Positions 25,627-33,585 of a stretch of 64,000 nt of DNA are shown here, piece by piece. This stretch comes from JANOYJ01 sp963792485 (GTDB lineage Bacteria > Pseudomonadota > Alphaproteobacteria > Rhizobiales > Rhizobiaceae). The stretch covers positions 62,001 through 126,000 of the forward strand of contig CAWBWL010000014.1 in assembly GCA_963792485.1 (NCBI GenBank). The letters run 5' to 3'. Every line of letters begins with the position of its first letter. Within the stretch, counting starts at the first letter, position 1. Under the pieces are notes generated by a model. It did not search any database. It was not told the DNA's origin and saw nothing but the letters and a program-made list of their open reading frames with translations. A program made the position numbers and the translations under genes.

Positions 25627-26850
25627 TCACTCATCTCCGTCCACCACCCGCAGCCTCAAATTCCCGGACTTCGCTTCAACCCTTGCAGCTGGCTCCGGAG
25701 CCGCAGGCATCTCGCCAAACTCCAGCGCCTCGATCCGCTGCCCGCGCTTGGTGACTTTGCCGGTCGAGACCAGCACCTCGTCCACATCCTTCTGCGCCAT
25801 GGCGAAATGGCCAGCGAGTTTACGCACCCGCTCGTCGACGCGGGACACATCTTCCATCAACCGGGCAACTTCACCCTGGATGAGATGCGCCTGCTCGCGC
25901 ATTCTTGCGTCTTTCAATACCGACTGGATGACCTGGATCGACAGCATCAGCAGCGAGGGCGAGACGATGACGACGCGGGCGCGGTGCGCTTTCTGCACCA
26001 CGCCTTCGAACTTCTCATGGATCTCCGCGAAGACGGATTCGGACGGCACAAACAGAAACGCCGTATCCTGTGTCTCGCCTTGAACCAGATATTTGGACGA
26101 GATGTCCTTGATGTGGATATCCATGTCGCGGCGGAACTGGACTTCCGCAAGCCGCGTTTCATCCGCCGTTTCGGCGGCGCGGATGGCGTTGTAAGCCTCC
26201 AGCGGAAACTTGGCGTCGATGGCGAGCGACGGCGAGCCGTTCGGCATGAGGATGAGGCAGTCGGGCCGGTTGCCGTTGGACAGGGTTGCCTGAAATTCAA
26301 ACGCGCCCATCGGCAGCCCGTCGGCGACAATCGTCTCCATCCGCGCCTGCCCAAACGCGCCGCGCGTCTGCTTGTTGGAGAGGATCGACTGCAGCGTGAC
26401 AACTTCGCCGGCCAGCGCGCGGATGTTTGACTGCGCCGAATCGATCACCGCCAGACGCTCCTGCAGCTTGGCGAGGTTCTCATGCGTGGCGCGGGTCTGG
26501 TCGGTCATGGTCTGGCCGATCCGGCTGGTCATGCCGTCGAGCCGTTCGCGGATCGACTGGGTCATCTCGGACTGCCGCGAGCCGAATATCTCGGCCATCG
26601 TCTGCATCCGGCCATGCATTTCGGCTTGCGCCTTCAAAATGTCGGCCATGCGCTCTTCGGCAATGCGGGCGCGCTCGCTGGTTTCGTCAAGCTCAAGCGC
26701 GCGCGCCTTCGCGCCGCGCCAGACGCCGATTGCAATGACGAAGATCAACAGGGCCAGCAGCGCCGCGGCGGCCAGCAGCACTTGACCGAGCGAGACCGGA
26801 TATTGGCCAACGATCAGCAGCGTCTGATCAAGATATTCCTGAATGTCCAT
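25627..26850 (-). CDS. rmuC: DNA recombination protein RmuC
   Basis: The 407-residue protein starts at ATG 26850 with a membrane helix (VLLAAAALLALLIFVIAIGVW), followed by a long coiled coil (residues 50-150). The RmuC nuclease-like domain contains GAFGQARMETIVADGLPMGAF, LAIDAKFPLEAY and FLFVPSESVFAEI, all standard. RmuC limits inversion at short repeats and copes with blocked forks. An in-frame extension upstream to 27171 overlaps def on the other strand and is rejected. It is divergent from def. Confidence 0.93.
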   Translation of the reverse strand: MDIQEYLDQTLLIVGQYPVSLGQVLLAAAALLALLIFVIAIGVWRGAKARALELDETSERARIAEERMADILKAQAEMHGRMQTMAEIFGSRQSEMTQSIRERLDGMTSRIGQTMTDQTRATHENLAKLQERLAVIDSAQSNIRALAGEVVTLQSILSNKQTRGAFGQARMETIVADGLPMGAFEFQATLSNGNRPDCLILMPNGSPSLAIDAKFPLEAYNAIRAAETADETRLAEVQFRRDMDIHIKDISSKYLVQGETQDTAFLFVPSESVFAEIHEKFEGVVQKAHRARVVIVSPSLLMLSIQVIQSVLKDARMREQAHLIQGEVARLMEDVSRVDERVRKLAGHFAMAQKDVDEVLVSTGKVTKRGQRIEALEFGEMPAAPEPAARVEAKSGNLRLRVVDGDE

Positions 26851-26952
26851 TTGCGCAGCATAGACGATTCGGTTGAGCCTAACGAGGACAAAAAGGGAAC
26901 AATATTGCGGCGGTTTATTGACGCTTGCCGAGCGAGCCATTACGTGAGCGCC

Positions 26953-27480
26953 ATGACCATAAGACCGCTTGTCTATCTGCCCGAGCCCATCCTGAAAGCG
27001 CCCTCGAAAACCATTGAGAGCGTGAACGCAAACGTGCGCCGGCTGGCCGATGACATGCTGGACACCATGTATGACGCGCCGGGCATTGGGCTCGCTGCCG
27101 TGCAGATCGGCGCGCCGATGCGCATGGTGGTCATTGATCTTGCCAAGGATCCGGATGCGCGCGCGCCGCAAGTATATATCAATCCGGAGGTGATCTGGTC
27201 GTCCGATGAGCGCTCCACCTATGAGGAAGGCTGCCTGTCGATCCCCGATTATTACGCCGATGTCGAGCGCCCCTCATCCGTGCGCGTCAAGCATCTGAGC
27301 CTTGACGGCAAGCAGCACGAGATTCTCGCCGAGGGGCTTCTCGCCACCTGCCTGCAGCACGAGATCGACCATCTGAACGGCGTTCTGTTCATCGACTACA
27401 TCTCCAAACTGAAGCGCCAGATGGTGGTGAAAAAGTTCACCAAGATCGCCAGGCAGAAGCCGATGTCGGCGCTGGTTTGA
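26953..27480 (+). CDS. def: Peptide deformylase
   Basis: The 175-residue enzyme has all three deformylase motifs: GIGLAAVQIG (residues 44-53), EEGCLSIP (91-98, Cys metal ligand) and HEIDH (136-140, two His ligands and the catalytic Glu). It removes the formyl group from the N-terminus of new proteins, in step with Fmt. ATG 26953 is the family start. In relatives def is directly followed by fmt and truA; here about 1.16 kb of toxin-antitoxin DNA separates def and fmt. Confidence 0.97.
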   Translation: MTIRPLVYLPEPILKAPSKTIESVNANVRRLADDMLDTMYDAPGIGLAAVQIGAPMRMVVIDLAKDPDARAPQVYINPEVIWSSDERSTYEEGCLSIPDYYADVERPSSVRVKHLSLDGKQHEILAEGLLATCLQHEIDHLNGVLFIDYISKLKRQMVVKKFTKIARQKPMSALV

Positions 27481-27496
27481 CATCCGCCCGGTGGAT

Positions 27497-27513
27497 TGAT
27501 ATCATTGATATCA
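27497..27513 (+). promoter_or_regulatory. Two tandem palindromes, probable operator of the vapB remnant
   Basis: The perfect palindrome TGATATCA occurs at 27497-27504 and again at 27506-27513, nine bases apart. It lies 17 bases before the ATG of the decayed antitoxin gene. VapB-type antitoxins repress their own operons at paired palindromes, so this is a likely former operator. Confidence 0.55.
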
Positions 27514-27529
27514 ACGAAAGTAGGCGCTG

Positions 27530-27836
27530 ATGGGTAATATGTTGGTTCGCGATATGCCACCGGTCCTTGAGGAAGCGGTGCGGGAGAATTAAGGGATTAT
27601 GGCGTCAGTATTTCAGAAGCGGCAAAATCGCTTATGCGCTCCGGGATTGCCGCCACGATCAGAAATGATCTATCCGCCGGAAAAAAGGCGGAGACAAAGC
27701 CTGGAGACCAGTTAGTTCAAATGTTATTCAAGGCGTCTTTCAGAGCGATGAAGAACACGCGGAATTTGAGCGCAGCTTGCGGGATTCCGACGCGCGCCAG
27801 ACCGGGCGCCGCTTGATTTTGAATGATCGTGCTTGA
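27530..27836 (+). pseudogene. VapB/FitA-type antitoxin remnant
   Basis: The start MGNMLVRDMPPVLEEAVRE matches the ribbon-helix-helix antitoxin type and is similar to the second copy at 28350. A TAA then breaks the frame. The similarity goes on in another frame (YGVSISEAAKSLMRSG) and ends in a third (QSDEEHAEFERSLRDS to the TGA at 27834-27836). At least two indels are needed. The stop overlaps the start of the vapC remnant, the normal arrangement for such pairs. It is probably not functional. Confidence 0.7.
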
Positions 27837-28245
27837 CACAAATATTATTTCTGAAACTGCAAAGCCAAGACCGTCTGAGGCTGTGTTGGCAATGGCTAAA
27901 CTCTGCGGACATGAAGCTCTTGTATCTGCCGCTGCCCAGTGGTGTCAGAACTCGCTTTTGGAGCAATTGAACACGAAAGAAAAAACAATGGCTCGCTCCG
28001 CTACCACGAAACCTTGAAATCTGCGCTAGACATGTTTCGGCCCCAACATACTGCCTTTCGAAATTGGCGCAGCGCTGAAGTATGGCGAGTTGAGCGCGCT
28101 TCGAAATGGCTTGGGTCGGCCGATACTCCGGTTAGACGCAATGATAGCCGCCATCTGCCTTGTCCACGGCGCAACACTCGCCACGCGCAATGTCCGCGAT
28201 TTTGAAGGCCTTGGGCTCAAACTCGTCAACCCATTCGAGGCCTGA
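27823..28245 (+). pseudogene. VapC-type PIN-domain toxin remnant
   Basis: The start MIVLDTNIISETAKPRPSE has the first conserved PIN aspartate and glutamate. The remainder is spread over other frames: VVSELAFG, YHETLKSALDMFR, then DAMIAAICLVHGATLATRN and FEGLGLKLVNPFEA to a TGA at 28243-28245. PIN toxins cleave RNA. The broken frames show that the toxin is dead, while the conserved residues show the loss is recent. Sequence error could explain part of it. Confidence 0.75.
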
Positions 28246-28307
28246 GCGTCTTGTCCTTGCGCATCATTTTCATGGGCGTGCTGGAGTTCTCGGCGCTGGT
28301 TTGACGC
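28243..28307 (+). repeat. Duplicated scrap: fmt start joined to def end
   Basis: Positions 28243-28291 repeat the junction and first codons of fmt (compare 28632-28681), including CGCATCATTTTCATGGGC. Directly after, 28291-28307 repeats the last codons and stop of def (compare 27464-27481), TCGGCGCTGGTTTGAC. The scrap stands between the two antitoxin copies. It is what a tandem duplication of the def-vapBC-fmt junction would leave. Confidence 0.75.
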
Positions 28308-28349
28308 CGCCGCCTGTGGTATCCATTTTGCTTATTGCCGGAGGCGCAA

Positions 28350-28622
28350 ATGTCCAACATTCTCGTTCGTGATCTATCGCCTCATCTGGAGGCGTCACTT
28401 CGGGAGTACGCACAGCAGAGAGGGCTCAGCCTGTCGCAGGCCGCAGCAGAGCTCATGCAGCGGGGAATGGAATCCGAAGCTATAAGCGAAACGCAGGCTG
28501 AAGGCGTTCGAGCGTCGGACTATCTGTCGGAGACGCTCAAGGAGGTGCTGCATACCAAGGATGAGGCCGAAGAGTTCATCCGCAGCCGCGAACCCACCAC
28601 AGAAAAGTCTCGGACTAGCTGA
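28350..28622 (+). CDS. FitA/VapB-like ribbon-helix-helix antitoxin, second copy, no toxin
   Basis: The 90-residue protein starts MSNILVRDLSPHLEASLRE after a strong GGAGG. The next part, RGLSLSQAAAELMQRGM, completes the ribbon-helix-helix DNA-binding fold. The C-terminal part, which would hold the toxin, is acidic. No vapC follows; only a few bases identical to the end of vapC (GAGGCCTGAGCG) remain before fmt. It is intact and could still act as an autoregulator or neutralise related toxins. It resembles the broken copy at 27530. Confidence 0.75.
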   Translation: MSNILVRDLSPHLEASLREYAQQRGLSLSQAAAELMQRGMESEAISETQAEGVRASDYLSETLKEVLHTKDEAEEFIRSREPTTEKSRTS

Positions 28623-28641
28623 ATGAGCGAGGCCTGAGCGT

Positions 28642-29541
28642 TTGTCCCTCCGCATCATTTTCATGGGCACGCCCGAGTTCTCCGTGCCAACGCTGAACGC
28701 GCTGCACGCGGCGGGGCATGAGATCGTCTGCGTCTATTCGCAGCCGCCGCGACCCGCTGGGCGGCGCGGACTGGAGCTGACAAAATCGCCGGTGCATCTG
28801 AGCGCGGAGGCACTCGGCATGGAAGTCCGCACACCCGTTAGCCTTAAGTCAGCTGAAGAGCAGGAACGCTTTGCGGCATTGAACGCCGATGTGGCAGTTG
28901 TCGTCGCCTACGGTCTTCTTCTGCCAAAACCCATTCTCGAAGGCGCGCGCCTTGGCTGCTACAATGGCCACGCCTCGCTCCTGCCGCGCTGGCGCGGGGC
29001 GGCGCCCATTCACCGCGCCATCATGGCGGGCGATGCGCAAACCGGCGTGATGGTGATGAGTATGGACGCGGGCCTCGACACCGGGCCGGTTGCCATGACC
29101 GCAAAAGTGGACATCGGTCCCGATATGACAACCGGCGAACTGCACGATGTGCTCAAGCATGTGGGCGCATCTCTCATGGCTGAGGCGATGGCTGCGCTTG
29201 AGGCAGGCACGCTCGAATTGAGGGCTCAGCCGGAAGCAGGGGTGATTTACGCCCGCAAGATCGACAAGGCTGAAACCCGCATTGATTGGCTGCGTCCGGC
29301 CGCCGAAATCCACAATCACATTCGCGGCCTCTCTCCGTTTCCGGGAGCTTGGTGCGAGATGGAGATCAGCGGCAAGCCGGAGCGCGTCAAGATCCTGCGC
29401 AGCAGCCTGTCAGATTTCGGCCCCCTGCGCATGAAATGCGCTGACCGCGAGATCGGGATTGCCGAACTGCAGCGCGCCGGCGGCAAGCCCATGCCGGCGG
29501 CGGATTTCCTGCGCGGCGCTGGCGCGGTGAAAATCCTGTGA
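28642..29541 (+). CDS. fmt: Methionyl-tRNA formyltransferase
   Basis: The 299-residue enzyme starts at TTG 28642 (SLRIIFMGTPEFSVPTLNAL). The catalytic Asn-x-His is in CYNGHASLLPRWRGAAP and the partner Asp in SMDAGLDTGPVA. The C-terminal OB-like domain is about 10-15 residues shorter than usual between ERVKILRSSL and PLRMKCADREIG. It formylates initiator Met-tRNA, the counterpart of Def. The stop overlaps the truA start by four bases. The unusual TTG start and the duplicated copy of this region just upstream deserve attention. Confidence 0.94.
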   Translation: MSLRIIFMGTPEFSVPTLNALHAAGHEIVCVYSQPPRPAGRRGLELTKSPVHLSAEALGMEVRTPVSLKSAEEQERFAALNADVAVVVAYGLLLPKPILEGARLGCYNGHASLLPRWRGAAPIHRAIMAGDAQTGVMVMSMDAGLDTGPVAMTAKVDIGPDMTTGELHDVLKHVGASLMAEAMAALEAGTLELRAQPEAGVIYARKIDKAETRIDWLRPAAEIHNHIRGLSPFPGAWCEMEISGKPERVKILRSSLSDFGPLRMKCADREIGIAELQRAGGKPMPAADFLRGAGAVKIL

Positions 29542-30297
29542 CGCAGCGCTACCGCCTCCTGGTCGAATATGACGGCCGCCCCTTCTGCGGCTGGCAGCGG
29601 CAGACCGAGGATTTGACTGTCCAGGGCGCGATCGAGACCGCCTTCTTCAAATTCTGCGGCGAGCGCGTTGTCTGCCAGGGCGCAGGCCGCACGGACGCCG
29701 GCGTTCACGCGCGCGGACAGGTTGCGCATGTTGACCTTGAAAAATCATGGAGCGTGGACAAGGTGCAAGGCGCGGTGAACCAGCACCTCTCGCCGCTCCC
29801 GGTGTCGCTGCTGAAGGTTGAAAAGGCGGGTGACAAGTTCCACGCCCGCTTTTCCGCGCTCAGCCGCCACTATGTCTACCGCATCATCAACCGCCGCGCC
29901 CCGCTGACCATGGATCATGGCTTCGCCTGGCACATCAAGCGCAAGATCAATGCTGAAGCGATGGCGCAGGCGGCGAAATTCCTCGTCGGGGAGCATGACT
30001 TTTCGACATTCCGCGATGCCGAGTGTCAGGCGGAAAGCCCGGTTCGGACGATAGACCGGTTTGATATTGTTCAAACGGGAGAGACAATCGAATGCCATGT
30101 GTCGGCGCAGTCTTTCCTGCACCGGCAGGTGCGCTCCATGGTGGGCTCGCTCGAAAATGTCGGCTCAGGGAAATGGACGCCGCAGGATTTGAAGGCCGCG
30201 TCTGGACGCTAAAGACCGCCGCGCCTGTGGCCCCGTCTCGCCGCCGGATGGGCTTTGTCTCATTCGCGTGGATTATCCGGCCGCGTTCTCGGGATAA
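29538..30297 (+). CDS. truA: tRNA pseudouridine(38-40) synthase TruA, frameshift near the 3' end
   Basis: The protein starts at GTG 29538 (TQRYRLLVEYDGRPFCGWQRQ). The catalytic Asp lies in GAGRTDAGVHARGQVAH. The intact frame stops at 30212 after 224 codons, shorter than the usual 245-250. In the next frame the family ending continues (DAKDRRACGPVSPPDG, then LCLIRVDYPAAFSG) to TAA 30295-30297. Removing the extra T near 30201 restores it. The enzyme modifies the anticodon arm of many tRNAs. The perfect conservation beyond the shift argues for a sequence error or a very recent event. The restored end overlaps the convergent gene by 25 bases. Confidence 0.93.
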
Positions 30298-30878
30298 ACA
30301 AGCCCGAATGCCGCCTCCAAAGCGTCCACAGTCAAAAATGTCAGCAGCAGCAGAAAGAGAAGCACCGCGATTGAAACCGGGTAACTCTGCCTGAGCGTCA
30401 GATGGATCAAGCGGACCATGGCAACGATCACTATGGTGAGAATTATCAGGCCTGCGATCAAGTGCAGATTGTCCGCATCAGGAGCGAACAGCTCTATCAA
30501 ATCATACGGGCTGGCGAGATAGACCAGCACCGCCGACGCCCAGTTGCTCGCAATGAAAAAGTGCACAAACCGGTCGCCAAAGCCGAGCGGCCGCGCGGTA
30601 AAGGCGAGCACAAGCAGCGGCAGAAACCATGCCGCCATTTCAATGACGCTGAGCCGCCAGACAACTGAGGGCACAGTCATGCTGGAGGAGGCGGCAATTT
30701 CGCGGCCAGTGATGGTCCACGAGAGAAGAAGCGGCGGGAGGCTGACCAGCACAGCTGTCAACGAGCGCCAAAATCCCGCTTCCGAAATATCGAGCGCCTC
30801 CAGCCCCTCAGGCCGCCCCAGCATGACGTTCCAGGCTCCGCGCAGCTGGCGCGCTATGTAGGCAGTGTCCGGCATCAT
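30273..30878 (-). CDS. Conserved membrane protein downstream of dapE
   Basis: The 201-residue protein has about five membrane helices (LTAVLVSLPPLLLSW, MAAWFLPLLVLAFTA, LIAGLIILTIVIVAMV, VSIAVLLFLLLLTFLT and one near residue 110). No enzyme motif is visible. The start overlaps the dapE stop (ATGA), so the two are coupled. Genes for similar membrane proteins follow dapE in other Hyphomicrobiales, as far as I remember. The function is unknown. It ends inside the corrected truA frame of the other strand. Confidence 0.75.
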   Translation of the reverse strand: MMPDTAYIARQLRGAWNVMLGRPEGLEALDISEAGFWRSLTAVLVSLPPLLLSWTITGREIAASSSMTVPSVVWRLSVIEMAAWFLPLLVLAFTARPLGFGDRFVHFFIASNWASAVLVYLASPYDLIELFAPDADNLHLIAGLIILTIVIVAMVRLIHLTLRQSYPVSIAVLLFLLLLTFLTVDALEAAFGLVYPENAAG

Positions 30879-32065
30879 TCTGCCGCGAACCAGTCTGCGA
30901 TGAAGCGCTCATAAACCTGCGTCAGCGTTTCCAGATCGCTCAGCGCCACGCGCTCATCCACCATATGCATGGTCTTGCCCACCAGGCCGAACTCGACCAC
31001 CGGGCAATAATCCTTGATAAAGCGCGCATCCGACGTGCCGCCGGTGGTGGACAATTCCGGGCGCTTGCCGGTCGCTGCCTCAACTGAATTTGAGAGCGTC
31101 TCAATGAGCTTGCCGTCATGCGTCAGAAACACATGGCTCGGATTCTCGCGCCAGACGAGCTCATAATCGATCTGGCCGCGCCGGCCCGCCCGGTACTTTT
31201 TCTTGCGCGCAGCTTTGTCGAGCCGGTTGTGGATTTCGATCTGCAGGGTTTCCGCGCTCCAGCTGTCATTGAAGCGGATGTTGAACGCCGCCGTCGCGCG
31301 CGCATGAATGACATTGGTTGCGGGATTGCCGACATCAATGCTGGTGAACTCCAGATTGGACGGCTGGAAATCCTTGGTGCCCTTGTCAAAGGCCGGATAC
31401 AGCAGCGCATCGACCAGCGTCATCATGCCCCGCACCGGATTGTCGGCAAGGTGCGGATAGGCGACATGACCCTGTTTGCCATAGACGACAATGACGCCTG
31501 AGAGTGAGCCGCGCCGGCCGATCTTGATCATGTCGCCGAGCCTGGCCGGATTGGTCGGCTCACCGACCAGAGCGGCATCCCATTTCTCGCCCTTCTTCGC
31601 CGCCCATTCGAGCAGCTTGACTGAGCCGTTAATCGCCGGCCCTTCCTCGTCGCCGGTTATCAGGAAGGAAAGCGAGCCCTTCGGCCTGCCGTGCTTGGCA
31701 ACATACCGCGCAAGCGCGGCCAGAAAGCAGGCAATGCCGCCCTTCATGTCGACCGCGCCGCGGCCGTACATGTGCCCCTTGGCAACATCCGCCGCAAAGG
31801 GCCCATGCGACCAGGCATCCTTGTCTCCGACGGGTACCACATCGGTGTGTCCGGCAAACATCAGATGCGGCTGCGAGTCGCCGATGCGTGCATAGAGATT
31901 TTCAATATCCGGCGTGCCTTCGTCCGAGAAGACGGGACGGGCGACGGAAAAGCCCAGCGTTTCCAGCATGGTTTCCAAGGCCGACAGCGCCCCGCCTTCC
32001 TCAGGCGTGACGGACGGGCAGCGGAGAAGTGTGGCAAGAATGGCGGCGGGATCGGTGATGTGCAT
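30875..32065 (-). CDS. dapE: Succinyl-diaminopimelate desuccinylase
   Basis: The 396-residue M20 metallohydrolase starts at ATG 32065 (MHITDPAAILATLLRCPSVTP). Metal ligands are in FAGHTDVVPVGD, GRGAVDMKGG and ITGDEEGPA, the last holding the catalytic Glu pair; the lid domain and a terminal His follow (GKTMHMVDERV). The enzyme hydrolyses N-succinyl-diaminopimelate in the lysine and peptidoglycan pathway. DapD, which acts earlier in the pathway, is 15 kb away, although these genes stand close together in related genomes. Confidence 0.96.
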   Translation of the reverse strand: MHITDPAAILATLLRCPSVTPEEGGALSALETMLETLGFSVARPVFSDEGTPDIENLYARIGDSQPHLMFAGHTDVVPVGDKDAWSHGPFAADVAKGHMYGRGAVDMKGGIACFLAALARYVAKHGRPKGSLSFLITGDEEGPAINGSVKLLEWAAKKGEKWDAALVGEPTNPARLGDMIKIGRRGSLSGVIVVYGKQGHVAYPHLADNPVRGMMTLVDALLYPAFDKGTKDFQPSNLEFTSIDVGNPATNVIHARATAAFNIRFNDSWSAETLQIEIHNRLDKAARKKKYRAGRRGQIDYELVWRENPSHVFLTHDGKLIETLSNSVEAATGKRPELSTTGGTSDARFIKDYCPVVEFGLVGKTMHMVDERVALSDLETLTQVYERFIADWFAAE

Positions 32066-32097
32066 GGCGCGGGATTTAGCGAAACGCGCGGCGCATG

Positions 32098-32904
32098 TCA
32101 CGCCGCAAGCGCAGCTTCCGCCATTGCCCCGATGGCAAGGCCAGCCTTTGGCACAATGCCATCTTCAATCAGCCAAGCCGATGAAAGTCCGGTATAGGCG
32201 ATGATCCATTGCAGCAGTCTTTTGCGCTCAAGCTTCGACTCCTGGCACACGGTCTCCAGCCTCCGCGCAAAGACCTCCGGGCGGCTGGCAAGCGGCGGAT
32301 CGGACTTCGCCATGTCCGGATTGCAGAACAGATTGGCAAAGTCGAAGCCACGCTCGCCGATCAATGCCTTCGGGTCAATGGCAAGCCAGCCGCGCGGGCC
32401 GAAATCGAGTATGTTGCCATGATGAATGTCGCCGTGCAGGACACTCACCTCGCGGGGCGCGGCAAGCAGGGCCTTGGCAATGGCGGCGCTGCGCGCGAAA
32501 AAACCGCCCTGTGTGCGGGCCGCGGGTTCAAGGGCGGCAAACCATTCTTTCAGCGGCATGAGAGGCGGCTGCTTCTGCCTTGGCGCGTGCAGGCGCGCGG
32601 CCGCCTGGCAAATAATCCTGCTGGCTTCGTCATCACGGCCGCTGTGCGAATAGTCGGCCAGTGACCGAGTGCCTCCGGCCCGCTCCAGCAGGAGGGCCGC
32701 GCCATCGCGCGCCAGAACCCGCGCCGCGCCGTCTCCGCCCCACCATTCCATCAACCCGCCTCCGCGCTTTTCCTCCGGGACGTCAGTAATCTTCAACATC
32801 GCCGCTTCGCCCGCGCGCCGTACCGGTAAAAGCCGGCTGGACGGCGTCACGACCGCATCACCGTCGGCGGAAAGCGACCAGTTGCTGAGCAAGGGTTCGA
32901 ACAT
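32098..32904 (-). CDS. Aminoglycoside phosphotransferase, APH(6)/streptomycin kinase-like
   Basis: The 268-residue protein has the kinase core of the APH(6)/hydroxyurea phosphotransferase family: VLHGDIHHGNILDFGPRGW with catalytic Asp, and LAIDPKALIGERGFDFANLF with the metal-binding Asp. It also has the family ending LSSAWLIEDG. Relatives phosphorylate streptomycin at position 6; chromosomal members may have other substrates. Actual resistance cannot be judged from sequence. It lies 33 bases upstream of dapE in the same direction. Confidence 0.85.
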   Translation of the reverse strand: MFEPLLSNWSLSADGDAVVTPSSRLLPVRRAGEAAMLKITDVPEEKRGGGLMEWWGGDGAARVLARDGAALLLERAGGTRSLADYSHSGRDDEASRIICQAAARLHAPRQKQPPLMPLKEWFAALEPAARTQGGFFARSAAIAKALLAAPREVSVLHGDIHHGNILDFGPRGWLAIDPKALIGERGFDFANLFCNPDMAKSDPPLASRPEVFARRLETVCQESKLERKRLLQWIIAYTGLSSAWLIEDGIVPKAGLAIGAMAEAALAA

Positions 32905-33029
32905 CAGCGGGATCTAGCGAAAGAGCCAAAGCCTGTCACGCGGCGGGCTTGCGGCGGCTGCATATTATTCCTTGCAATTTCTCCGCATCAGGCGTTGATT
33001 GCGACCGCTTGACGCAGGGGCATATTGTC

Positions 33030-33458
33030 ATGCAGATCGATGACACCGACCGGAAACTGATCGCGCTCCTGCGCCATGACGCCCGCGTGCCCGTCTCAAC
33101 GCTGGCAGTCGATCTCAAACTCTCCCGCGCCACCATCAAAACCCGCATCGACCGGCTGGTGGAAAACAACATCATTCAGGGCTTCACCGTCGTCCTGAAG
33201 TCCGGCGCCGAAACCGCCAAGGTCAGGGCCATGATGCTGGTCGAGATCGAAGGGCAGTGGACCGACCGGCTTTCCAAACGCCTCGTCGGCATCCCCCAAG
33301 TGCGCACGATCTATTCCACCAACGGCCAATGGGATCTGGTGGTCGAGATCGAGACGGAAACGCTGGAGGAGTTTGACACGGTCTTGCGCGAAATCCGGGC
33401 GCTGGAAGGCATCATCACCTCCGAGACAAACCTGCTCCTGTCACGCCGCAAGGGATGA
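33030..33458 (+). CDS. Lrp/AsnC family regulator
   Basis: The 142-residue protein has the AsnC helix-turn-helix (DDTDRKLIALLRHDARVPVS, then LKLSRATIKTRIDRLVENN) and a RAM ligand-binding domain (VRTIYSTNGQWDLVVEIE). AGGGG precedes ATG 33030. It is immediately upstream of arginase and ornithine cyclodeaminase in the same direction. A specific activator of arginine or ornithine breakdown is the likely role, as with other Lrp-type regulators next to such genes. The effector is probably arginine or ornithine (inference). Confidence 0.9.
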   Translation: MQIDDTDRKLIALLRHDARVPVSTLAVDLKLSRATIKTRIDRLVENNIIQGFTVVLKSGAETAKVRAMMLVEIEGQWTDRLSKRLVGIPQVRTIYSTNGQWDLVVEIETETLEEFDTVLREIRALEGIITSETNLLLSRRKG

Positions 33459-33488
33459 CGAGACCTTTCAAACCGAACTAAACGCTGA

Positions 33489-33516
33489 CAATATGTGCAA
33501 TTTGCTGAGCATATTG
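33489..33516 (+). promoter_or_regulatory. Inverted repeat upstream of arginase, probable Lrp-type site
   Basis: CAATATG at 33489-33495 and CATATTG at 33510-33516 form a seven-base inverted repeat with a 14-base spacer in an AT-rich stretch, 70-97 bases before the arginase ATG. Its position and the adjacent Lrp gene make it a candidate binding site. Confidence 0.5.
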
Positions 33517-33585
33517 ATATATATTCCAACTATATGACGAGCTTCCGGTGGCGTATAGTGCCACCTGACACGCCGGAGCGCCGCC

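Noticed and set aside
25558..26430. 290-codon plus-strand frame opposite rmuC
   Set aside because: RmuC motifs are all on the minus strand; the frame has no ribosome site or domain.
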